Assembly: GCA_944474755.1 (NCBI GenBank)
Contig: OX104112.1
Coordinates: 92,827,756 to 92,891,755 of the forward strand
DNA length: 64,000 nt
Direction: 5' to 3'
Origin: Limnoperna fortunei
Lineage: Eukaryota; Mollusca; Bivalvia; Mytilida; Modiolidae
Shown: in pieces, positions 51,213 through 63,654 of the stretch
Position numbering within the stretch: the first letter of the stretch is position 1
Layout of the letters: each line of letters starts with the position of its first letter
Notes under the pieces: generated by a model
The model's input: only the letters and a program-made list of their open reading frames with translations
What the model was told of the DNA's origin: nothing
Databases searched by the model: none
Translations under genes and position numbers: made by a program

Positions 51213-52478
51213 TTTAAGCAAAGCCAACAGTTCCGGATTTCCACCAAAATTTTTTTATATGTTATTTAATGATTCTGTAAATAAAATAAGCATGCAGTTT
51301 GAATATATTGCTACTCAAATAAAAATTATGACAGTTTCCAAAGATGTGGTGAAACCTTGTTTTAGCAATTTTTAACTGATAAGGACAGTAAGGGTATAAT
51401 TTTTTTCTTCTGTTCAACAATTTTGGCACAACAGTCAAAATATCACCTTTTTATGACAGTGCAGGTGTAATAGTTACCAAATAAGCAGAAACACATCTGA
51501 TAAAAGCAACTTTTTATCGAGTGAGGGCTCATTTGAATATAGGGGGGGGTTGAAAACAGTCGGTTCTGTTGCTATGACGGCATGAAGTAAAAATTAACAT
51601 TTTTCCTCACAAAAGAAAAAAAACTAGCTAAAAAAGCTTTTCTTAGCTGTAATGAGTGTATAAATGAACTTATTAAGTAGAAATACACCACAATGGAATT
51701 CAGGTTGAGAAGCAGAGGTCTCTTTTCTGTAGCTTAAACTTTAATAAAACTATGTACAAAGTAGAGTTATGACTAGTTTTAAGAAAACTAACATAAAATT
51801 TTTATACAAAAAGACTCATTGGCATCTTTTCAGTCCTTTTTGCGTGCCAAGTCACTGAAAAAGTAGAAAACATAGCAACTGACTAGACTGATTGGTTCAA
51901 AGTACCCAAAAGCATACTAGATTCACAGACTTTACATTAAAACGGCACATTGCAAATGATGCCTACCCATGCCAAATAATTACCTAGAGGCCAGAGGAAT
52001 GAATAAACACTACATATTGATTAAAATACTACTGTATAACTTTCTTTTAAGAAACAAAATGAATACATTTAATCTTTAGTTACAATCTTCAAGGTATGAT
52101 ACATGTTTCTGTCTAGCAATAAGTGCTGTTAAATGAAATAGGATCATGGTTTACATTTATTTAATCAATTTTTGGTCTGAAAGGTATTATTTAATACCAA
52201 TAATACAATTTTTTTTCATGTCACCTTGGGTTCTACCTTACTGTACTCTATAGAATTGTTAACAGTGTGCTTTTTGCAAAAATAATCACTTTTTATGATA
52301 CCATAGGCCAAAAAGTCAAATTTTACCGCAGCTAATGAAACAGACTATAACTATAAAACCTGAAGATATATTTTGCAGAAAAGATGTTTTCCTACAATGA
52401 GTTCTGGTACCCTTTCATAAAAAGTACCTGACAAGTGGGATTTGTGTATTTGACCAATTTGTAAATTTTGCTCTTACA
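51213..52478 (+). repeat. Satellite unit 25 (head-truncated, local body)
   Basis: 1266 bp. Truncated at the same base as T units but with unit 24 body markers and none of the T-lineage substitutions. Confidence 0.97.
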
Positions 52479-53744
52479 TTTAAGCAAAGCCAACAGTTCC
52501 GGATTTCCACCAAAATTTTTTTATATGTTATTTAATGATTCTGTAAATAAAATAAGCATGCAGTTTGAATATATTGCTACTCAAATAAAAATTATGACAG
52601 TTTCCAAAGATGTGGTGAAACCTTGTTTTAGCAATTTTTAACTGATAAGGACAGTAAGGGTATAATTTTTTTCTTCTGTTCAACAATTTTGGCACAACAG
52701 TCAAAATATCACCTTTTTATGACAGTGCAGGTGTAATAGTTACCAAATAAGCAGAAACACATCTGATAAAAGCAACTTTTTATCGAGTGAGGGCTCATTT
52801 GAATATAGGGGGGGGTTGAAAACAGTCGGTTCTGTTGCTATGACGGCATGAAGTAAAAATTAACATTTTTCCTCACAAAAGAAAAAAAACTAGCTAAAAA
52901 AGCTTTTCTTAGCTGTAATGAGTGTATAAATGAACTTATTAAGTAGAAATACACCACAATGGAATTCAGGTTGAGAAGCAGAGGTCTCTTTTCTGTAGCT
53001 TAAACTTTAATAAAACTATGTACAAAGTAGAGTTATGACTAGTTTTAAGAAAACTGACATAAAATTTTTATACAAAAAGACTCATTGGCATCTTTTCAGT
53101 CCTTTTTGCGTGCCAAGTCACTGAAAAAGTAGAAAACATAGCAACTGACTAGACTGATTGGTTCAAAGTACCCAAAAGCATACTAGATTCACAGACTTTA
53201 CATTAAAACGGCACATTGCAAATGATGCCTACCCATGCCAAATAATTACCTAGAGGCCAGAGGAATGAATAAACACTACATATTGATTAAAATACTACTG
53301 TATAACTTTCTTTTAAGAAACAAAATGAATACATTTAATCTTTAGTTACAATCTTCAAGGTATGATACATGTTTCTGTCTAGCAATAAGTGCTGTTAAAT
53401 GAAATAGGATCATGGTTTACATTTATTTAATCAATTTTTGGTCTGAAAGGTATTATTTAATACCAATAATACAATTTTTTTTCATGTCACCTTGGGTTCT
53501 ACCTTACTGTACTCTATAGAATTGTTAACAGTGTGCTTTTTGCAAAAATAATCACTTTTTATGATACCATAGGCCAAAAAGTCAAATTTTACCGCAGCTA
53601 ATGAAACAGACTATAACTATAAAACCTGAAGATATATTTTGCAGAAAAGATGTTTTCCTACAATGAGTTCTGGTACCCTTTCATAAAAAGTACCTGACAA
53701 GTGGGATTTGTGTATTTGACCAATTTGTAAATTTTGCTCTTACA
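52479..53744 (+). repeat. Satellite unit 26 (head-truncated, local body)
   Basis: 1266 bp, nearly identical to unit 25 (aactgacataaaa replaces aactaacataaaa). Confidence 0.97.
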
Positions 53745-55476
53745 GAGGTCATTATCCTTTTGGATGGCCTGAGTAAAAGTAACCGAACGGGCGAGACATC
53801 AAAATTTTTTATTAAAAAAATCTTTCTTTCACGTAAAATTTCATATATGGGGCATTACACCTATAATGCTAAATTACATAAAAATGGAGACAAATGTATA
53901 CCTGTCCACGGATTTTTTTCGGGAATATTACCTTAAAGTTTAAGAATGGTTTTTCTACTTTCATTTCAGTGTTGTGGTCACATTGTACCACATTACACAC
54001 TTTAGGAAGTGCTTCCACTGTAAAGACATTGACTGGGAAAAAAAATATTCTTGTTCTACAGTAATGCCATACCTTTCAAAATATCCAACTCTTAAGCAAT
54101 AGCAGTTACAGGCAAAAGCAGAAACAAAAGAGAAAATTGGGACTATTTTTTCATTCTGCCATCTTTTGACATGCACCGGAAATTCATTACATGAATAGGA
54201 TAATGACCCCTTTAAGCAAAGCCAACAGTTCCGGATTTCCACCAAAATTTTTTTATATGTTATTTAATGATTCTGTAAATAAAATAAGCATGCAGTTTGA
54301 ATATATTGCTACTCAAATAAAAATTATGACAGTTTCCAAAGATGTGGTGAAACCTTGTTTTAGCAATTTTTAACTGATAAGGACAGTAAGGATATAATTT
54401 TTTTCTTCTGTTCAACAATTTTGGCACAACAGTCAAAATATCACCTTTTTATGACAGTGCAGGTGTAATAGTTACCAAATAAGCAGAAACACATCTGATA
54501 AAAGCAACTTTTTATCAAGTGAGGGCTCATTTGAATATAGGGTGGGTTGAAAACAGTCGGTTCTGTTGCTATGACGGTATGATGTAAAAATTAACATTTT
54601 TCCTCACAAAAGAAAAAAAAACTAGCTAAAAAAGCTTTTCTTAGCTGTAATGAGTGTATAAATGAACTTATTAAGTAGAAATACACCACAATGGAATTCA
54701 GGTTGAGAAGCAGAGGTCTCTTTTCTGTAGCTTAAACTTTAATAAAACTATGTACAAAGTAGAGTTATGACTAGTTTTAAGAAAACTGACATAAAATTTT
54801 TATACAAAAAGACTCATTGGCATCTTTTCAGTCCTTTTTGCATGCCAAGTCACTGAAAAAGTAGAAAACATAGCAACTGACTAGACTGATTGGTTCAAAG
54901 TACCCAAAAGCATACTAGATTCACAGACTTTACATTAAAACGGCACATTGCAAATGATGCCTACCCATGCCAAATAATTACCTAGAGGCCAGGGGAATGA
55001 ATAAACACTACATATTGATTAAAATACTACTGTATAACTTTCTTTTAAGAAACAAAATGAATACATTTAATCTTTAGTTACAATCTTCAAGGTATGATAC
55101 ATGTTTCTGTCTAGCAATAAGTGCTGGTAAATGAAATAGGATCATGGTTTACATTTATTTAATCAATTTTTGGTCTGAAAGGTATTATTTAATACCAATA
55201 ATACATTTTTATTTCATGTCACCTTGGGTTCTACCTTACTGTACTCTATAGAATTGTTAACAGTGTGCTTTTTGCAAAAATAATCACTTTTTATGATACC
55301 ATAGGCCAAAAAGTCAAATTTTACCGCAGCTAATGAAACAGACTATAACTATAAAACCTGAAGATATATTTTGCAGAAAAGATGTTTTCCTACAATGAGT
55401 TCTGGTACCCTTTCATAAAAAGTACCTGAAAAGTGGGATTTGTGTATTTGACCAATTTGTAAATTTTGCTCTTACA
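53745..55476 (+). repeat. Satellite unit 27 (full)
   Basis: 1732 bp. Interrupted G tract gggtggg and gatgtaaaaa as in units 1 and 12, with tactactg as in 24-26: a mixed type. Confidence 0.97.
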
Positions 55477-57212
55477 GAGGTCATTATCCTTTTGGATGGC
55501 CTGAGTAAAAGTAACCGAACGGGCGAGACATCAAAATTTTTTTTAAAAAAAATCTTTCTTTTACGTAAAATTTCATATATGGGGCATTACACCTATAATG
55601 CTAAATTACATAAAAATGGAGACAAAAGTATACCTGTCCACGGATTTTTTTCGGGAATATTACCTTAAAGTTTAAGAATGGTTTTTCTACTTTCATTTCA
55701 GTGTTGTGGTCACATTGTACCACATTACACACTTTAGGAAGTGCTTCCACTGTAAAGACATTGACTGGAAAAAAAATATTCTTGTTCTACAGTAATGCCA
55801 TACCTTTCAAAATATCCAACTCTTAAGCAATAGCAGTTACAGGCAAAAGCAGAAACAAAAGAGAAAATTGGGACTATTTTTTCATTCTGCCATCTTTTGA
55901 CATGCACCGGAAATTCATTACATGAATAGGATAATGACCCCTTTAAGCAAAGCCAACAGTTCCGGATTTCCACCAAAATTTTTTTATATGTTATTTAATG
56001 ATTCTGTAAATAAAATAAGCATGCAGTTTGAATCTATTGCTACACAAATAAAAATTATGACAGTTTCCAAAGATGTGGTGAAACCATGTTTTAGCAATTT
56101 TTAACTGATAAGGACAGTAAGGGTATAATTTTTTTCTTCTGTTCAACAATTTTGGCACAACAGTCAAAATATCACCTTTTTATGACAGTGCAGGTGTAAT
56201 AGTTACCAAATAAGCAGAAACACATCTGATAAAAGCAACTTTTTATCAAGTGAGGGCTCATTTGAATATAGGGGGGGGGGGGGTTGAAAACAGTCGGTTC
56301 TGTTGCTATGACGGTATGATATAAAAATTAACATTTTTCCTCACAAAAGAAAAAAAACTAGCTAAAAAAGCTTTTCTTAGCTGTAATGAGTGTATAAATG
56401 AACGTATTAAGTAGAAATACACCACAATGGAATTCAGGTTGAGAAGCAGAGGTCTCTTTTCTGTAGCTTAAACTTTAATAAAACTATGTACAAAGTAGAG
56501 TTATGACTAGTTTTAAGAAAACTGACATATAATTTTTATACAAAAAGACTCATTGGCATCTTTTCAGTCCTTTTTGCATGCCAAGTCACTGAAAAAGTAG
56601 AAAACATAGCAACTGACTAGACTGATTGGTTCAAAGTACCCAAAAGCATACTAGATTCACAGACTTTACATTAAAACGGCACATTGCAAATGATGCCTAC
56701 CCATGCCAAATAATTACCTAGAGGCCAGAGGAATGAATAAACACTACATATTGATTAAAATACTGCTGTATAACCTTCTTTTAAGAAACAACATGAATAC
56801 ATTTAATCTTTAGTTACAATCTTCAAGGTATGATACATGTTTCTGTCTAGCAATAAGTGCTGGTAAATGAAATAGGATCATGGTTTACATTTATTTAATC
56901 AATTTTTGGTCTGAAAGGTATTATTTAATACCAATAATACATTTTGATTTCATGTCACCTTGGGTTCTACCTTACAGTACTCTATAGAATTGTTAACAGT
57001 GTGCTTTTTGCAAAAATAATCACTTTTTATGATACCATAGGCCAAAAAGTCAAATTTTACCGCAGCTAATGAAACAGACTATAACTATAAAACCTGAAGA
57101 TATATTTTGCAGAAAAGATGTTTTCCTACAATGAGTTCTGGTACCCTTTCATAAAAAGTACCTGACAAGTGGGATTTGTGTATTTGACCAATTTGTAAAT
57201 TTTGCTCTTACA
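55477..57212 (+). repeat. Satellite unit 28 (full, T-type patch)
   Basis: 1736 bp, G tract of 13. Carries gaatctattgctacac (T type) at about 56029-56046, while markers on both sides are non-T. Confidence 0.97.
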
Positions 57213-58937
57213 GAGGTCATTATCCTTTTGGATGGCCTGAGTAAAAGTAACCGAACGGGCGAGACATCAAAATTTTTTATTAAAAAAATCTTTCTTTCAC
57301 GTAAAATTTCATATATGGGGCATTACACCTATAATGCTAAATTACATAAAAATGGAGACAAATGTATACCTGTCCACGGATTTTTTTCGGGAATATTACC
57401 TTAAAGTTTAAGAATGGTTTTTCTACTTTCATTTCAGTGTTGTGGTCACATTGTACCACATTACACACTTTAGGAAGTGCTTCCACTGTAAAGACATTGA
57501 CTGGAAAAAAATATATTCTTGTTCTACAGTAATGCCATACCTTTCAAAATATCAAACTCTTAAGCAATAGCAGTTACAGGCAAAAGCAGAAACAAAAGAG
57601 AAAATTGGGACTATTTTTTCATTCTGCCATCTTTTGACATGCACCGGAAATTCATTACATGAATAGGATAATGACCCCTTTAAGCAAAGCCAACAGTTCC
57701 GGATTTCCACCAAATTTTTTTTATATGTTATTTAATGATTCTGTAAATAAAATAAGCATGCAGTTTGAATATATTGCTACTCAAATAAAAATTATGACAG
57801 TTTCCAAAGATGTGGTGAAACCTTGTTTTAGCAATTTTTAACTGATAAGGACAGTAAGGGTATAATTTTTTTCTTCTGTTCAACAATTTTTGCACAACAG
57901 TCAAAATATCACCTTTTTATGACAGTGCAGGTGTAATAGTTACCAAATAAGCATAAAAGCAACTTTTTATCAAGTAAGGGCTCATTTGAATATAGGGGGG
58001 GGGGGGGCTTGAAAACAGTCGGTTCTGTTGCTATGACGGTATGATATAAAAATTAACATTTTTCCTCACAAAAGAAAAAAAACTAGCTAAAAAAGCTTTT
58101 CTTAGCTGTAATGAGTGTATAAATGAACGTATTAAGTAGAAATACACCACAATGGAATTCAGGTTGAGAAGCAGAGGTCTCTTTTCTGTAGCTTAAACTT
58201 TAATAAAACTATGTACAAAGTAGAGTTATGACTAGTTTTAAGAAAACTGACATATAATTTTTATACAAAAAGACTCATTGGCATCTTTTCAGTCCTTTTT
58301 GCATGCCAAGTCACTGAAAAAGTAGAAAACATAGCAACTGACTAGACTGATTGGTTCAAAGTACCCAAAAGCATACTAGATTCACAGACTTTACATTAAA
58401 ACGGCACATTGCAAATGATGCCTACCCATGCCAAATAATTACCTAGAGGCCAGAGGAATGAATAAACACTACATATTGATTAAAATACTGCTGTATAACA
58501 TTCTTTTAAGAAACAAAATGAATACATTTAATCTTTAGTTACAATCTTCAAGGTATGATACATGTTTCTGTCTAGCAATAAGTGCTGGTAAATGAAATAG
58601 GATCATGGTTTACATTTATTTAATCAATTTTTGGTCTGAAAGGTATTATTTAATACCAATAATACATTTTTATTTCATGTCACCTTGGGTTCTACCTTAC
58701 TGTACTCTATAGAATTGTTAACAGTGTGCTTTTTGCAAAAATAATCACTTTTTATGATACCATAGGCCAAAAAGTCAAATTTTACCGCAGCTAATGAAAC
58801 AGACTATAACTATAAAACCTGAAGATATATTTTGCAGAAAAGATGTTTTCCTACAATGAGTTCTGGTACCCTTTCATAAAAAGTACCTGACAAGTGGGAT
58901 TTGTGTATTTGACCAATTTGTAAATTTTGCTCTTACA
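57213..58937 (+). repeat. Satellite unit 29 (full, 13-bp deletion)
   Basis: 1725 bp. Lacks the 13 bp between aaataagca and taaaagcaac, as do units 2, 13, 14 and 30. Confidence 0.97.
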
Positions 58938-60658
58938 GAGGTCATTATCCTTTTGGATGGCCTGAGTAAAAGTAACCGAACGGGCGAGACATCAAAATTT
59001 TTTATTAAAAAAATCTTTCTTTAACGTAAAATTTCATATATGGGGCATTACACCTATAATGCTAAATTACATAAAAATGGAGACAAAAGTATACCTGTCC
59101 ACGGATTTTTTTCGGGAATATTACCTTAAAGTTTAAGAATGGTTTTTCTACTTTCATTTCAGTGTTGTGGTCACATTGTACCACATTACACACTTTAGGA
59201 AGTGCTTCCACTGTAAAGACATTGACTGGAAAAAAAAATATTCTTGTTCTACAGTAATGCCATACCTTTCAAAATATCAAACTCTTAAGCAATAGCAGTT
59301 ACAGGCAAAAGCAGAAACAAAAGAGAAAATTGGGACTATTTTTTCATTCTGCCATCTTTTGACATGCACCGGAAATTCATTACATGAATAGGATAATGAC
59401 CCCTTTAAGCAAAGCCAACAGTTCCGGATTTCCACCAAATTTTTTTTATATGTTATTTAATGATTCTGTAAATAAAATAAGCATGCAGTTTGAATATATT
59501 GCTACTCAAATAAAAATTATGACAGTTTCCAAAGATGTGGTGAAACCTTGTTTTAGCAATTTTTAACTGATAAGGACAGTAAGGGTATAATTTTTTTCTT
59601 CTGTTCAACAATTTTGGCACAACAGTCAAAATATCACCTTTTTATGACAGTGCAGGTGTAATAGTTACCAAATAAGCATAAAAGCAACTTTTTATCAAGT
59701 GAGGGCTCATTTGAATATAGGGGGGGGGGGTTGAAAACAGTCGGTTCTGTTGCTATGACGGTATGATATAAAAATTAACATTTTTCCTCACAAAAGAAAA
59801 AAAACTAGCTAAAAAGCTTTTCTTAGCTGTAATGAGTGTATAAATGAACTTATTAAGTAGAAATACACCACAATGGAATTCAGGTTGAGAAGCAGAGGTC
59901 TCTTTTCTGTAGCTTAAACTTTAATAAAACTATGTACAAAGTAGAGTTATGACTAGTTTTAAGAAAACTGACATATAATTTTTATACAAAAAGACTCATT
60001 GGCATCTTTTCAGTCCTTTTTGCATGCCAAGTCACTGAAAAAGTAGAAAACATAGCAACTGACTAGACTTATTGGTTCAAATTACCCAAAAGCATACTAG
60101 ATTTACAGACTTTACATTAAAACGGCACATTGCAAATGATGCCTACCCATGCCAAATAATTACCTAGAGGCCAGAGGAATGAATAAACACTACATATTGA
60201 TTAAAATACTGCTGTATAACCTTCTTTTAAGAAACAAAATGAATACATTTAATCTTTAGTTACAATCTTCAAGGTATGATACATGTTTCTGTCTAGCAAT
60301 AAGTGCTGGTAAATGAAATAGGATCATGGTTTACATTTATTTAATCAATTTTTGGTCTGAAAGGTATTATTTAATACCAATAATACATTTTTATTTCATG
60401 TCACCTTGGGTTCTACCTTACTGTACTCTATAGAATTGTTAACAGTGTGCTTTTTGCAAAAATAATCACTTTTTATGATACCATAGGCCAAAAAGTCAAA
60501 TTTTACCGCAGCTAATGAAACAGACTATAACTATAAAACCTGAAGATATATTTTGCAGAAAAGATGTTTTCCTACAATGAGTTCTGGTACCCTTTCATAA
60601 AAAGTACCTGACAAGTGGGATTTGTGTATTTGACCAATTTGTAAATTTTGCTGTTACA
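58938..60658 (+). repeat. Satellite unit 30 (full, S-like tail)
   Basis: 1721 bp. Has the 13-bp deletion and gacttattgg / caaattaccc markers of the short units but keeps the internal 620 bp. Confidence 0.97.
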
Positions 60659-62389
60659 GAGGTCATTATCCTTTTGGATGGCCTGGGTAAAAGTAACCGA
60701 ACTTGCGAGACATCAAAATTTTTTATTAAGAAAATCTTTCTTTCACGTAAAATTTCATATATGAGGCATTACATCTATAATGCTAAATTACAAAAAAATG
60801 GAGACAAAAGTATACCTGTCCACGGATTTTTTTCGGGAATATTACCTTAAAGTTTAAGAATGGTTTTTCTACTTTCATTTCAGTGTTGTGGTCACATTGT
60901 ACCACATTACACACTTTAGGAAGTGCTTCCACTGTAAAGACATTGACTGGAAAAAAAATATTCTTGTTCTACAGTAATGCCATACCTTTCGAAATATCCA
61001 ACTCTTAAGCAATAGCAGTTACAGGCAAAAGCAGAAACAAAAGAGAAAATTGGGATTATTTTTGCATTCTGCCATCTTTTGACATGCACCGGAAATTCAT
61101 TACATGAATAGGATAATGACCCCTTTAAGCAAAGCCAACAGTTCCGGATTTCCACCAAAATTTTTTTATATGTTATTTAATGATTCTGTAAATAAAATAA
61201 GCATGCAGTTTGAATATATTGCTACTCAAATAAAAATTATGACAGCTTCCAAAGATGTGGTGAAACCTTGTTTTAGCAATTTTTAACTGATAAGGACAGT
61301 AAGGGTATAATTTTTTTCTTCCGTTCAACAATTTTGGCACAACAGTCAAAATATCACCTTTTTATGACAGTGCAGGTGTAATAGTTACCAAATAAGCAGA
61401 AACACATCTGATAAAAGCAACTTTTTATCAAGTGAGGGCTCATTTGAATATAGGGGGGGGGGTGAAAACAGTCGGTTCTGTTGCTATGACGGTTTGATAT
61501 AAAAATTTACATTTTTCCTCACAAAAGAAAAAAACTAGCTAAAAAAGCTTTTCTTAGCTGTAATGAGTGTATAAATGAACTTATTAAGTAGAAATACACC
61601 ACAATGGAATTCAGGTTGAGAAGCAAAGGTCTCTTTTCTGTAGCTTAAACTTTAATAAAACTATGTACAAAGTAGAGTTATGACTAGTTTTAAGAAAACT
61701 GACATATAATTTTTATACAAAAAGACTCATTGGCATCTTTTCAGTCCTTTTTGCATGCCAAGTCACTGAAAAAGTAGAAAACATAGCAACTGACTAGACT
61801 GATTGGTTCAAAGTACCCAAAAGCATACTAGATTCACAGACTTTACATTAAAACGGCACATTGCAAATGATGCCTACCCATGCCAAATAATTACCTAGAG
61901 GCCAGAGGAATGAATAAACACTACATATTGATTAAAATACTGCTGTATAACCTTCTTTTAAGAAACAAAATGAATACATTTAATCTTTAGTTACAATCTT
62001 CAAGGTATGATACATGTTTCTGTCTAGCAATAAGTGCTGGTAAATGAAATAGGATCATGGTTTACATTTATTTAATCAATTTTTGGTCTGAAAGGTATTA
62101 TTTAATACCAATAATACATTTTTATTTCATGTCACCTTGGGTTCTACCTTACTGTACTCTATAGAATTGTTAACAGTGTGCTTTTTGCAAAAATAATCAC
62201 TTTTTATGATACCATAGGCCAAAAAGTCAAATTTTACCGCAGCTAATGAAACAGATTATAACTATAAAACCTGAAGATATATTTTGCAGAAAATATGTTT
62301 TCCTACAATGAGTTCTGGTACCCTTTCATAAAAAGTACCTGACAAGTGGGATTTGTGTATTTGACTAATTTGTAAATTTTGCTCTTACA
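60659..62389 (+). repeat. Satellite unit 31 (full)
   Basis: 1731 bp with unit 5/17 markers (cttccgttcaac, ggtttgat, aaaaatttac) plus many private changes in its first 150 bp. Confidence 0.97.
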
Positions 62390-63654
62390 TTTAAGCAAAG
62401 CCAACAGTTCCGGATTTCCACCAAAATTTTTTTATATGTAATTTAATGATTCTGTAAATCAAATAAGCATGCAGTTTGAATCTATTGCTACACAAATAAA
62501 AATTATGACAGTTTCCAAAGATGTGGTGAAACCTTGTTTTAGCAATTTTTAACTGATAAGGACAGTAAGGGTATAATTTGTTTCTTCTGTTCAACAATTT
62601 TGGCACAACAGTCAACAAATCACCTTTTTATGACAGTGCAGGTGTAATAGTTACCAAATAAGCAGAAACACATCTGATAAAAGCAACTTTTTATCAAGTG
62701 AGGGCTCATTTGAATATAGGGGGGGGGTTGAAAACAGTCGGTTCTGTTGCTATGACGGTATGATATAAAAATTAACATTTTTCCTCACAAAAGAAAAAAA
62801 CTAGCTAAAAAGCTTTTCTTAGCTGTAATGAGTGTATAAATGAACTTATTAAGTAGAAATACACCACAATGGAATTCAGGTTGAGAAGCAGAGGTCTCTT
62901 TTCTGTAGCGTAAACTTTAATAAAACTATGTACAAAGTAGAGTTATGACTAGTTTTAAGAAAACTGACATATAATTTTTATACAAAAAGACTCATTGGCA
63001 TCTTTTCAGTCCTTTTTGCATGCCAAGTCACTGAAAAAGTAGAAAACATAGCAACTGACTAGACTGATTGGTTCAAAGTACCCAAAAGCATACTAGATTC
63101 ACAGACTTTACATTAAAACGGCACATTGCAAATGATGCCTACCCATGCCAAATAATTACCTAGAGGCCAGAGGAATGAATAAACACTACATATTGATTAA
63201 AATACTGCTGTATAACCTTCTTTTAAGAAACAAAATGAATACATTTAATCTTTAGTTACAATCTTCAAGGTATGATACATGTTTCTGTCTAGCAATAAGT
63301 GCTGGTAAATGAAATAGGATCATGGTTTACATTTATTTAATCAATTTTTGGTCTGAAAGGTATTATTTAATACCAATAATACATTTTTATTTCATGTCAC
63401 CTTGGGTTCTACCTTACTGTACTCTATAGAATTGTTAACAGTGTGCTTTTTGCAAAAATAATCACTTTTTATGATACCATAGGCCAAAAAGTCAAATTTT
63501 ACCGCAGCTAATGAAACAGACTATAACTATAAAACCTGAAGATATATTTTGCAGAAAAGATGTTTTCCTACAATGAGTTCTGGTACCCTTTCATAAAAAG
63601 TACCTGACAAGTGGGATTTGTGTATTTGACCAATTTGTAAATTTTGCTCTTACA
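62390..63654 (+). repeat. Satellite unit 32 (T lineage)
   Basis: 1265 bp, all T markers, G tract of 9. Follows a unit-5-type unit, just as units 6 and 18 do. Confidence 0.97.
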
